Of a DNA stretch of 64,000 nucleotides, positions 49,383 to 59,069 are shown piece by piece. Origin of the DNA: Symbiodinium sp. CCMP2592 (lineage: Eukaryota > Sar > Dinophyceae > Suessiales > Symbiodiniaceae); contig CAJNDT010001277.1 of assembly GCA_905221615.1 (NCBI GenBank), forward strand, positions 1 to 64,000, written 5' to 3'. How positions within the stretch are numbered: position 1 is the stretch's first letter; every line of letters starts with the position of its first letter. The position numbers and the translations under genes are program-made. The notes below the pieces were generated by a model, which was not told where the DNA came from, did no database searches, and worked only from the letters and a program-made list of their open reading frames with translations.

Positions 49383-51132
49383 TCAAAAGAGCACTTCGCA
49401 GTGCGATTTTGTGAACTCATAATTCCAGCCAAAGAGCACTGGGCCCATCATCCCTCTTTCATAGTCGCCCGCTTTTACGCATCCATTGTCACTTGCTTCA
49501 CCTTCATTTAATACCTTGAAGCACATGCTTCTGAAACCTCCGCATATTTTTACACCGTTTTGCAGCCACGCAGCTGTTGAGCTGTCAGATTGCTTACAAG
49601 GGTGTTGGGAAATCCGGCTAGACAAAGATGTAAGCAGCTGGGCCTTGCTGCCTTGCCATTGCCACTGAGTGAAGGCCTTACGGAAGCAGCAACTCATTGC
49701 CATTGCGGCCGTACCAAGTTGCATGCCTAAAGCATCTGTCTCCTCCATTCAACAGCCCTTGCGTTTTCTCTGCTGGCAGCTCGCCTGTCTCTTCTGTACT
49801 CCAGGGAGTGACCTTCTTCAAAGCGAAAGCAAAAGGGCGCAGCATTAAATTACCAAATTCACACCACTCATTCCGAGCCCACTGGATGCTGCGGCCTCGG
49901 CGATACGACTTCACAAGCCCATGTCATGCTGACAACTGTATGTGGCGTTTCATATTGCCACCAAATCCACGCTTAGGGCACGGACCGGTGGCAAACGAGC
50001 GGCCACGCATTTCATGGCAACCAGGCAGTCGTCGCATTCCTCGTCAGCCACAAAATCTTTGCAGGCAGTGGAAGAAGAGACTCGAAACTGCCAAGGCTTT
50101 CTTGGCAGGCAACGGTGTCGGCTTGATATTCGCCGCGTGTCGGAGGAGGTGGATTCTCCTTCGTGTTGAAAGGTGACAGCACGTCTGAAGATGAGATCCC
50201 TTTCAGTATGGCAGGTCCTTGTTGAAGGCCTCGTAGAAGCCTGAAAAGAGATCGAACATGTGTGCCTGATCCTTGACATAGAAGGAGCATGTGACAACCT
50301 CCTGGCAGCATGACAAGTCAGTGTGAAGCTGCTACAGAGTTTGCCAACAGAGCTCCTTGAGACTGACGTCTGCAGTTTTGAGCACGCGCTGCAACCCATC
50401 AAAGGCATCCGAGCCTGCAACCCACAAATCGACTCGGCATGTCTTGCATTTTGGCCCTGCTCCGGGACCCCCGACCTGATGAATTGCGCCCAAGCAACGC
50501 CGACGTAAAAACAAATCCTCAAAGACATGGCCATCTCAGGAAGACTCCGATGACATATGTCTTCATGCGCTGGCCGCTGAAGTTGAGGCATGTAATGCAG
50601 AAGTGGTCACGAACAGCCAGCGTGCCACAACTCGCAGCAACTAGTAGTAGACACATGTCTCAGCATGGGAAGGAACAACACAAACTCATCAGTGATCTGC
50701 AAGGAGCCACTGATATGTCTTGATGGCACAGATGTGGGACGGTTCCGGGGAGCAAATGCATCGTGGATGAGATGCTCTCGCACTGCAAGCAGGCGCCACC
50801 CCACAGACTCAGCAGCAAACTCTTGACATCTGCCGCATGTGCTGAAGAATGCAGCACAGCGGTCAGCAAAGGACGTGTGAAAGCATCATGAGCTCGAAGC
50901 ATGGGGTCCGCGAACTCCGATAAGAGTGTTTCGTCGTTGAGGCTGTCTGTACTATTGGGTAGCAGCTACACACTACACTCGCTACACAGCCTGGCTTCGA
51001 GCCTGCATTTAGCAAGGTCGAAACGACTTCTGCGAGACAAGACTCTGTCGGTGATGGTGGCACCGTCGATAGACACTGGCGGCATCCTGCCCAACTGCGC
51101 ATCGAAAAGAGAATGTCAGGGGTCAGAATGAT

Positions 51133-51165
<33 letters not shown>

Positions 51166-51303
51166 CTACACTGCTGAATATGACAGAATGAAACCGAAAT
51201 CCTCGCGAATGCTGGATCTGACATCGTCCCGATGCAGCGGAGGAGTACGGATTTACCGTCGGGCAGCCCGCCAGCCTGCAAGGCCCAATGCGTGAAAGTG
51301 GTC
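49383..51303 (-). other. Probable exons of an unidentified gene
   Basis: Minus-strand blocks at about 49740-49510 (LGTAAMAMSCCFRKAFTQWQ, WLQNGVKICGGFRSMCFKVL) and 50290-50012 (RSLFRLLRGLQQGPAILKGI, QESLGSFESLLPLPAKILWL) have coding character. The block at 51304-51580 is on the same strand. No family recognised; borders not fixed. Confidence 0.35.
51133..51163. repeat. (TG)n microsatellite
   Basis: About fifteen TG units. Confidence 0.95.
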
Positions 51304-51580
51304 TCATAAGTGCCATGAAGCCCCGCGTACAACATATGCGGCGGCCTGCACCAGCGTTGTGGCAGGTCGAACTACGGCGTCTGCGTAGAAATCTGCGATG
51401 GCCTCAGCCGCTGAAAACCCGGTCAAGAAGCATAGTGTCCAGCTTGGCCACTGCATCCGAGAAGCTCGTCGAACTGCGGCTGCATCCTTGATATCGGCCA
51501 AGTACGCGGTGCAGTCAACCAGGTCTATAGCGTCGCTCGCCATGTGGCCAAGCTGATGGATGCGTGTCAACACATCTTTC
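51304..51580 (-). CDS. Candidate exon, unknown protein
   Basis: Follows GCAGTTGCCAG on the minus strand and reads KDVLTRIHQLGHMASDAIDL, VDCTAYLADIKDAAAVRRAS and AAEAIADFYADAVVRPATTL to a stop at 51304 or an earlier donor. Composition is protein-like and largely helical. Confidence 0.45.
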
Positions 51581-51917
51581 CTGGCAACTGCTACTCTGCT
51601 ACTTACAGCTATGTCCTGTGTCTTGAAGGTGCACAGTAGACAGTAGGCCAAGCTAGCCAAGCAACGTTTCAAGAAAAGGATCCTTCGGACACTTCTGTGA
51701 GGCGGATGCGCCCTCCAGAAAAAGCATTCCTGCCCAACGTCCAAACGCAACACATGCTAGAGCGTCCAAAGTTACAAAACCATGCCTTCTGCAGATACTC
51801 CGTAAAGCCCGTCATGCCTGGCTCAGAAACCATGACATCTGCTCCGAGGGCCGCCCCGCAAACCTGAACTCCCCCACGCTCACTCTTTTCCTCCACCCCT
51901 TCCCCGCTTCCCTGAAC

Positions 51918-52115
51918 TAGAGGCAGTAGTAGTAGCAGTAGTAGTAGTCGTGGTGGTGGTGGTGGTGGTGGTGGTTGTGGTGGTTGTGGTGGTGCTGGTG
52001 GTGCTGGTGGTGCTGGTAGTGGTAGCGGTAGCGTTAGCATTAGTGGGAGTGGGACTGGTACTGGTACTGGTAGTAGTAGCAGCAGCAACACTTGCAGCAG
52101 TAGTAGAAGTAGTCG
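51918..52115. repeat. Trinucleotide-rich block (GTA/GTG/GCT)
   Basis: Long runs of GGT with GTA, GCT and GTT variants. A Pro/Leu-rich minus-strand frame across it (52187-51669) is an artefact. Confidence 0.95.
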
Positions 52116-52370
52116 CGCCGTACTTGTCGCCGTATCAGGTGCAACCGCAAGTAGGAGCTTGCGGATAGTAGCAGTCATCTCCGTCATGTCCCCGTGGTCG
52201 TGTATCGGCAGTTCTCGCTATGGCGGTGGCCATGATCCAACATTCGAGCAGCAGACGGTGATGACCAGAACATATCAGAAACATATCACACCGCATAGTC
52301 ACCAGTATCGCGATCATAGCAAAGCAGCGACGGTAGCAGCTGCAGGAGTAGGAACAATGAGTGAAAACGA

Positions 52371-52402
52371 CAGCAGCAGCAGCAGCAGCAGCATCAGCAG
52401 CA
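52371..52402. repeat. (CAG)n microsatellite beside the end of element B
   Basis: About eight CAG units plus variants, ending 17 bp before the outer terminal repeat of element B. Confidence 0.9.
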
Positions 52403-52418
52403 CTAGCAGTGGTAGCGG

Positions 52419-52562
52419 GACAACCGTTTTCCCCGACGGGTACCCAAAAGAGCTACGACGGACGAACCCTTTCTTTTTGGATGGTTTGAAGCGCATTCGC
52501 GCCGGGTCCGTCGCAATCGCCAGTACGAGGCAAGCCGGCGCCGGGGGACGCTTTTAGCTGCC
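52419..52562 (-). repeat. Element B terminal repeat, outer copy (B2)
   Basis: 144 bp, identical to 52738-52881 except one base (T versus G in CCTT(T/G)CTTTTTGG). Both start GACAACCG and end TTTTAGCTGCC on the plus strand. One mismatch in 144 suggests the element is not very old. Confidence 0.9.
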
Positions 52563-52737
52563 CCGGCCCGCTGCCCGCCAGCGAGCGACGACCCGAAGGT
52601 CTCCAAATAAAAAATAAATCACCCAATAAGGGCGGTGAGGGTGGGAGCTGAAAAACGTCGGGGGACGTGGAGCAGACAGCGGCTGCAGCATCCACGTCGA
52701 TTCGACGGTTGTCCCTACGCACATAAATGTGCTACAC
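52563..52737 (-). other. Element B spacer between repeats (A2 candidate)
   Basis: 175 bp including the AT-rich AATAAAAAATAAATC. If the element has split direct repeats, a copy of this segment (A1) should stand at its 5' end; I do not find one between 57554 and 58383, so A1 is expected beyond element A or lost. Confidence 0.5.
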
Positions 52738-52881
52738 GACAACCGTTTTCCCCGACGGGTACCCAAAAGAGCTACGACGGACGAACCCTTGCTTTTTGGA
52801 TGGTTTGAAGCGCATTCGCGCCGGGTCCGTCGCAATCGCCAGTACGAGGCAAGCCGGCGCCGGGGGACGCTTTTAGCTGCC
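52738..52881 (-). repeat. Element B terminal repeat, inner copy (B1)
   Basis: 144-bp direct repeat of 52419-52562. It begins 42 bp after the RT-RH stop codon, so it is the 3' untranslated start of the terminal structure. Confidence 0.9.
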
Positions 52882-52923
52882 GCCCGGCGCTCCCCTCACC
52901 CACTCTGCGCCGGCTTAGCCCGC

Positions 52924-55073
52924 TCACACCGCCAGATTCAGTAGCTCGTCGGCGGCGTCATTCACCGCAAAGTCTAGGTCGGCGGCGGCCCGGGAGAGCA
53001 CCTTGAGGATCGACTCGACGGGTGTGTGCACCCGCTCCCAGCCGGAACTTTCCGCCGTGTGAAGGTCTCCTCCTGCGTCGGAGACGTTGGCTTTGGACGG
53101 CACCCGACGGAAGTCGACAGAGCCGCCGTGGACCAAAAGGCCGCCAAGACGCCGTTGACGGCGGGGTCCTTCCCGTACCCTTTGGTGAGTGCCCATTGGC
53201 CGGCGACGTTGTCGCTGAAGGCCAGCCACCTCTGGGGCAACCGACGGGACAATGTGACCAGCGCCAGAACCTGGGCGACGATCTCGAGGACGTAGATAAA
53301 CGCCCGACGGGAGGCGAAAATGTCCAGGAACTTGGCCGGCACCACGCCACAGTCGTAGAAGACGAGGGCACCGATGCGGACGACGAAGCCCCAGCCGTTC
53401 CGGCCTCGGGTCCCCGGCCGGATTCCGACTTCTGCCGGTATGTGCCCGGCTTTGTGTCTCACCTCGCCGGGCTGGTAGAAGGCGTCGGCGTAGATGATCG
53501 CCGCCGGTGCCCCGTCGTCTATGATGGGTACCCTCCTCGGCCGGATGTCTGCCAGCAGGGCCCGGAGAGACGTGAGGGCTGCCCGGAGGCCCGTCGACAG
53601 CGACGTGGCCGACGTGGCCGCCGCGTCGTGTGCCCTTGAATAGACGGGCTGGAGGGCTGCCTTCCCCAGGGCGCCGAAGGTCGACTGGGTGATGAAGTTG
53701 AGCTTGCCGGCCAGACGGTTCGCCACATCTGGCGTGAGCTCGTCGTTGGCCAGTGCGGCGTCGATCGTCGTCAGGACCTTCTTGACGCGTCGGGCGGTCG
53801 GCTGCAGGACCACCGCGTCGGTCTCGACGGAAACGAGGACCCCCTGGACCGTCTGTTGAGTCGCCGGGGCCTGGGCCTTGGACGGCTTCGTCTGCAACCC
53901 GACGAGCTCGAAGAAGTCGGCCATCGCCCGGAAGGCCGAGTTCGCCGACTCGTCCATGTCGACGCCGTTGAAATCGTCGACGAAGTGGCCGGCCAGTATC
54001 CAGAGGAGCACCCGCTGTATGGCCTGGAGGGCGTCGGCTGTCCGGTTAAAGTGCCATACCGACGCGGCGGCGCCGAAGCACATCGCCATATGAAACCAGA
54101 GGGATACGCCGGCTGGGCCCGCGATGAAGGTGCCGGAGTGCGCCGGGTGTTTGACCGGCCACTGGCGGTAGGCGTTGAGGAGGTCGTGCCCGAATATCCT
54201 CGCCAGTGTCGCCGGCCCCCCCGCCTGGTCAACCACTCGCCGGACCATATCCACGAAGTCGTCGACGAAGTGGTGCGTCGGGACGTCGTGGGCCCTGACG
54301 GTAGAGTTGTGTCCGGACCTGCGCCAGTCTTCGGCGCGACGGACCTTCGCTCCTCCCTGTTCGTCTTCTTGCACGACGGGGAAGGAGGCTGCGGCAAAGG
54401 CCTGGCCCGGCGGCGGCGGGACCAGACGGTCGGCCCCCGGCCTGTCCAGGAGTGCCGTCGTCTTGAAGTTCCAGCCGTCGGGGGCCCGGGTTGGGCCGAC
54501 CACCCGGCCGAGACGGACTTCCTCGACGAGCTCGGCGAGGAGGGTGTCGGTGTGCTCCCCGACGTTGGCTGTGGCCGCCCGCCGCTTGATGTACTCCCAG
54601 TTCGCCGACGCGAAGTTCTCGATCGACGCCGGGTTAGAGTACTTCTCGTCGGTTCTGGTCCGCCACCCCGGGCCTCGGCGGATTTCGCCCAACATGTCAA
54701 AGCCGTCGGTCAGGTCCTCCTGCATGCCAGCGACGTCGGGGTAGCCGACGATGCGGAGCAACTCCAGGATGACGGGGATCTGCGTCGGTCTCGCCTTGCC
54801 CGGTGTCGAGTATGTCGATCTGACCGACGGCGACCGCTGCTCCAGCCAGCGCTGCGTGTGGTCCTCCATGTCGTCGACGAGGTGGGAGATGTCCTGTAGC
54901 ACCTCTCCAAGGCCGGCTCCAGATCGGGCCGCCGGGTCACCGTGCAATGCCGCAGGGACGCCGACAGCTGCCAATGTAGGTCCGGGTCGTCGTCGGGGAG
55001 GTCGATGTCCGGTCGGTGTCGCGGCGGTGGCTCCATCGGCACCGGTCCCCCGCCGAACTGCTCCGCTGCCCAC
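52924..55073 (-). pseudogene. Reverse transcriptase-RNase H (element B), frameshifted at both ends
   Basis: The main frame, 55073-52974, carries RT motif A as GHDLLNAYRQWPV and the catalytic box FVDD at residues 364-367 (Val in place of the usual Tyr-x), then RNase H: Asp530 in IIYADAFYQPG, a Glu in FIYVLEIVAQVLALVT and Asp621 in AFSDNVAGQWAL. Near 53130 the frame shifts; the true end continues in another phase (GSVDFRRVPSKANVSDAG to ELLNLAV) to TGA at 52924. At the other end, residues before about SGAGLGEVLQDISHL are the wrong phase; the protein is continuous with the methyltransferase frame. It would copy the element's RNA to cDNA and remove RNA. No integrase or protease is visible, as expected for YR retroelements. 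Confidence 0.88.
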
Positions 55074-56260
55074 TGGAGGGTTGACCGACGTGGCTCAGGT
55101 ACCGGTGCTGCCGTCGATGAGGAAGCGACGGAAAAGGCCACAATGATCGCCAGCAGGCGGCGGGCTACCCCCCAGTGCCATCCGTTGGCGATGACGCGGT
55201 GGCGGGCGGTGTCGTCGACGAAGCTGGCCTGGGTGTAACCCGACGGAATGTGATGAAGGCGCTCCTTGACACCCGCCGGGATGTTGTGGAGGCGGCCCGC
55301 GTCGTCATGCATCATGGCCTCCTCGACGTAGTGCCAAGGGGCGAACCGTCGGCCGTCCGCCGCCCAGCGGGCCTTCGCCGGTTCGGGAAGCTTCTGCCGA
55401 ACCCTCTTCGGGGGCTGCCTCCCGCCGGCGTCTTCAGCCGGTGTCGTGGAGCACGGGAGGCGCAACCTGCCGGACTCGACGGACTGGTGGAAGGAGAGGC
55501 CGGCCTCGGTGAGCTCGTCCGCCGGTTGTCTCGGGGCCTCGAGCCGGAGTCGGCGGTACGAGCCCTGCTTCGACCACTGAAGCGGTCGGCCCGACGCCGG
55601 ATCCACCATGGCGCCGGTGAGGTCCGCCGACATCCACCATAGTCGGGGCCGGGAAATCCAGCCGAAGTCCGACCCGCAGACCAGGACCGGCTGCACGCCG
55701 AGGGCGTCGCTGATCTTGGCGGCGTCGGCGGGCTCCATCACGACGTTCTCGAAGAGGAACGCTACCCGCCGGTCGGAGAGGTCGGCGACGATCTGGTTGA
55801 ACATGTCGACGGTGAGGAGGAAGAGGCTCCCCCTTTCGCCCGCGTGGCCGGTCGCCGGGCCGATTCGAGAAAAGTCTTGGCACGGCGGAGCGGCGGTGAC
55901 CACCACGGTGCACTCGCCGGTCGGGTCGGCCTTCCTGACGGCCGCCGCGACGGAGCCGGGCGACTCCGATGTGACGTCGCCTCTGTGGACCAGCCACGGC
56001 AGCCTCGCCGACGCCAACCGTCGGCAAGTGGCGTCAATCTCCCACGCCAGCGCCAGGGTCGGTTGACCGAATAGATTTTCCACCAGCGCCGGCGGGGCCG
56101 CACCGATCCCGTCGAAGAACGAGAGCAGGATGATTTTTGGCGCCCGCCGGGTGCGCTTGAGTGCCGGTCGGACGACGGTACTAGCCAATTGGCTGCCGGG
56201 TACCTCGCCGTGGTTGTCCGATCGGGCGAGGCCCCGCGCTGTCCCTAGCGGCGGCCTTCG
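54905..56260 (-). CDS. Cytosine-C5 DNA methyltransferase domain of the element B polyprotein
   Basis: The frame is open from 56260 to 54710. Counting from the TTG codon at 56188: motif I LLSFFDGIGA at 21-30 (SAM binding), motif IV PPCQDFSRIG with catalytic Cys103, motif VI ENV at 147-149, motif VIII SRPRLWW around 179-185, and near the end motif IX/X-like GYTQASFVDD and RVIANGWHWGVARRLL. The full motif set in the normal order makes this a credible m5C methyltransferase; the DGIG form of motif I is closer to DNMT3 than to bacterial enzymes. There is no ATG before the catalytic motif, so the domain cannot be started on its own at AUG and must be made as part of a fusion with gag or by recoding. 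Near 54905 the frame slips by one phase into RT. Dinoflagellate retroelements carrying cytosine methyltransferases have been reported; this agrees with that. Confidence 0.88.
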
Positions 56261-57553
56261 TCACGGCGGTCCTTCCCACCGCGACGGTCGTCCTGGTCCC
56301 ACTGGTCCTGACGGCCGCGGCCCCAGGACTGGTGCCAGCCCTGGTCGCGACCCTCGATTCGGCCGGTCTGCTTCCAGCGGTTCTGGGGTGGCGCCGGTCG
56401 TCGTAGTGATCACGACCCCAATCCTTGTTGGCGCCGTCGTCCTCCCAGTCCTGCTCCTGGCGGCGCTGCTTCCCAGGGCGGCGACGGGGCTGGCGACCTC
56501 GGCCCTTCCCCTTCCCCTTGGGGGTGTCGGCTGTGTGGTCGTCCTCCGTTGGGTGGTTGGGTGGGCCTCCGGTGCCCCCGTCGGTCTCCTCGGCGGGCCG
56601 GGCTTGACGGCCGACTGGAGCGCCTCATTGAACGCCGCCTGGTCCGCCATGATCGCCGAGGTCACCTCCTCGAAGGTCCGGGCGAGGCGCATGGACATGG
56701 CGAGCTGGTGCGCCGTAGCGTCCCAGACGGCCTCGAGCTTGCTCGAGTGGAGGGCTTTGGTCGTCCACCAATCGACGTACCTAATGACGCCGGCCTCCGT
56801 CCCCACGCCGGTCAGGACCCACGCCCAGCGGATGGCGTCCAAGCCGTCGACGACGGCCCAAATGCCCCTCGGGACGAACGGCTGGTTCTCCTCCACCGCC
56901 AGGCCGCCGTCCACGAACTTGATGTTCTGTGCCCCGCCGGTGCTGCGACGGCCGGCGAGGGGGTTGACGACGCCGAGGGAGGACCAAGTCCGGGACGCCA
57001 GGATCTCGCCGAGGCCGAGCGGCGTGTAGAGCTTGGACTCTGTGTGCTCCCAGTGGATCCTGGCGAGCACCTCCTCTGCTCCGACGAGGCGCTCCGCCGG
57101 GAACGAGCGGGGCTCACCCCCGAGCTGGACGGCGTTGTAGCGGGCGACGAGGTCGGTCCACTCCGGGAAGGTCCGCGGCGGCTTCTCGCCGACCATCGTC
57201 GGCAAGGTGGCCGGTGGCGGTGCGGCCGTCGACGGGGCGGGGGCCGGGGAGGAGAACTCGTTCCACTGCCGCCGGGCCTCCGACCACATGTGGCGGATGA
57301 TCGCCCGGACGACCGGCTGCTCCGCCGGCGACGCCTTGTGTGTCGTCCCTGCGATCTCGTCGCCGTCGCGGAACGGCTGGAAGACCCTCGCGTCCACGTC
57401 GGACCACTCGTCGGCGACGAGGGCGAGGGTGGCCGTGCGGTTGAGAGACCGCGCCTTCAGGTACGCGACGAGGTCCGGACCCGCCCCCGCCGACGTGGCG
57501 AGGTCGTCGAAGTCGGTCAGGACGTCGGCGACGAGCTGCGGACCCATAGCCAT
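56245..57553 (-). pseudogene. Gag-like ORF (element B), probably frameshifted in its tail
   Basis: From ATG at 57553 the frame runs 430 codons to TGA at 56261. Residues 1-110 (MAMGPQLVADVLTDFDD, DLVAYLKARSLNRTATLALV, VVRAIIRHMWSEARRQWNE) align in layout with the element A gag. The centre (SKLYTPLGLGEILASRTW, GIWAVVDGLDAIRWAWVLTG, KLEAVWDATAHQLAMSMRLA) is a helical capsid-like region. The tail in this frame is bland Thr/Pro/Arg sequence, whereas other phases read more naturally: KGKGKGRGRQPRRRPGKQRR near 56500 and RWKQTGRIEGRDQGWHQSWG near 56330, ending at TAG 56247-56245. These resemble the basic tail of element A gag, so two indels are likely. No zinc finger is seen. Role: RNA binding and particle formation, inferred. 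Confidence 0.65.
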
Positions 57554-57677
57554 GATCACGACGAGAGGGGCCGGCGGGGATGGACGGGCGGTGCGGTCAA
57601 AGGCGGGCTGCGGCACGAAACAAGAAGCACAGTGCGCAGCGACGGGCTCACCAAGTGCACGGCACCGGTCCCTTTTC

Positions 57678-58391
57678 TCAGGACGACGACGAATCGTCGG
57701 AATCTGAGCTAGATGCCACTGGGGAGGCTGCCTCCTCCGTCGGCGACCCGACACCGTCAGCCGACGGGGCCTTGGGGAAGCACCTAAGGCACTTGGCGGC
57801 TCCCGCCGGTAGCTCGGTGATCCTATAAAAACTCCGGACGCCGTATGGCCAGGAACAACCCCGCGCTTTCCACAGAAAGCGGTCCGACGAGGCCTCCGTC
57901 GGATCAGGGGCGTGAGCCCGTTTCTGCCGCTCATTGTAAATGAGGTGCTCCGGCGGCGCGACGGCGACCTGCTTCACCGTGTCGGGGCCGGGCTCGAACG
58001 CGACCGCCGGGGAGTGATCCTCGGGCGGCGGCGCCTCCACCTGAGCCGGCTCTCCATCCTCCAGGGCCAGCGGCGGCTGATGGCCGAGAGCCGGTGGGGC
58101 CTTGGCCTGCGAGATGGCGTCGCCATACGCCGGGCGGACGCTGACTATCTCGACTTCCTCCGCCAGTATGCGCCGGGGGACGTCCGGGGCGACTGCCAGC
58201 GGCGCCGCCTGGACGTACCGCTCGACGGCGGCCGAAGACCATCGGCCCACGCCCTTGGACGCCAGCCACGCTGCGCCGGCCACCCGTGCCAAATGGCCGT
58301 TGAAGAGCTGGACGGTGGCGCCGTTGTGGTCGGTGGTGGTCAGCTGGATCCCCGCCGCCAGCAAGACCCGCCGAAAGAAGAGGACGTGCAC
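57678..58391 (-). pseudogene. Tyrosine recombinase, C-terminal part (element B), truncated
   Basis: Open from the junction at 58391 (GTG, not a start) for 237 codons. HLAR in LFNGHLARVAGAAWLASKG fits the HxxR box, followed by GRWSSAAVERYVQAAPL with the GRW segment and the nucleophile Tyr in ERYV. About ten residues usually found between LASKG and GRW in related proteins are missing. A tail follows with WKARGCSWPYGVRSF and CLRCF, then a Ser/Asp-rich end (SSSDSDDSSSS). The N-terminal catalytic Arg box is absent because the terminal repeat of element A begins here. The recombinase lies 125 bp 5' of gag, not at the 3' end as in Ngaro or PAT elements. It would integrate a circular cDNA by strand exchange if intact. 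Confidence 0.72.
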
Positions 58392-58602
58392 TAGCTCCTA
58401 TATCCCACCACCATCCCCGGAACTCCACCAGGACGATAGTAGTGCGAAAGTAGATAGCTAGCGAGCTAGCCGAGCGACGACCAGACGGACAAGCAACACA
58501 GCTAGCACGGACGTTCTTTTGTCTGGAGTGGCAACTATCCCAGGTTGCCTGGAGATAACTGATAGCCTTCGGCTATCTGATAGCCTTCGGCTATCTATCC
58601 CC
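58384..58602 (-). repeat. Element A terminal repeat, outer copy (B2)
   Basis: Starts ACGTGCACTAGCTCC like the copy at 58851. The copies agree for about 200 bp except a one-base indel in CCCAG(G)GTTGCC and an 18-bp duplication present only here: the hairpin unit GATAGCCTTCGGCTATCT occurs twice (58560-58595). The junction with element B sequence is at 58384. Confidence 0.9.
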
Positions 58603-58850
58603 AGGGTGGGCAGGGTGGGTACTTCAAAATTACCCCCCCTGATGGGGGACTTTATCCAGAATGGCCACGGTCACACACCGTCGTAGCCATTCCAAGTCAC
58701 TGCTATCCTGTCTTCGCATGTCAGAGGCAACTCTCCTGCGAGCGACGATAGCGAACGAAACTTCGTTTCTAGCGAAGCTACCTTCGATAGCTTCGAGTAG
58801 TGATAGGTAAGCTAGCACACATAGTCGTAACTCGTTCCTCGTCACGAGGT
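58603..58850 (-). other. Element A spacer between repeats (A2 candidate)
   Basis: 248 bp with several inverted repeats, such as AACGAA-AC-TTCGTT near 58755 and CGAAGCTA...TAGCTTCG near 58772-58794. No coding matter. It should reappear as A1 at the 5' end of the element, beyond 64000. Confidence 0.5.
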
Positions 58851-59053
58851 ACGTGCACTAGCTCCTATATCCCACCACCATCCCCGGAACTCCACCAGGA
58901 CGATAGTAGTGCGAAAGTAGATAGCTAGCGAGCTAGCCGAGCGACGACCAGACGGACAAGCAACACAGCTAGCACGGACGTTCTTTTGTCTGGAGTGGCA
59001 ACTATCCCAGGGTTGCCTGGAGATAACTGATAGCCTTCGGCTATCTATCCCCA
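58851..59053 (-). repeat. Element A terminal repeat, inner copy (B1)
   Basis: Direct repeat of 58384-58602, starting ACGTGCACTAGCTCC and carrying one copy of the GATAGCC-TTC-GGCTATC hairpin (59028-59044). It lies 16 bp past the RT-RH stop codon. Confidence 0.9.
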
Positions 59054-59069
59054 CGCATCGCCACTCAGG

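Larger units (their letters stand above)
52419..58383 (-). mobile_element. Element B: YR-type retroelement with a cytosine methyltransferase
   Basis: Transcription order (minus): C-terminal recombinase part, gag-like ORF, C5 methyltransferase, reverse transcriptase-RNase H, then a 144-bp repeat, 175-bp spacer and 144-bp repeat. The 3' end fits B1-A2-B2 of split direct repeats. The element is GC- and CpG-rich compared with everything to its left. Frameshifts in gag, between methyltransferase and RT, and near the RNase H end show that this copy is dead or poorly assembled. The left (5') end is cut at 58384 by the terminal repeat of element A, so its A1 repeat and the recombinase N-terminus are missing from this side. 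Confidence 0.8.

Noticed and set aside
51669..52187. Pro/Leu-rich minus-strand ORF
   Set aside because: Reads through a trinucleotide repeat.
53856..54899. 347-codon plus-strand ORF, and others like it at 55175-57712
   Set aside because: Antisense shadows of GC-rich element B genes.
56258..56263. Second readthrough site (TGA-CGA) between gag and methyltransferase of element B
   Set aside because: The frame is open through it, but the gag tail upstream appears to be in the wrong phase, so the link may be accidental.
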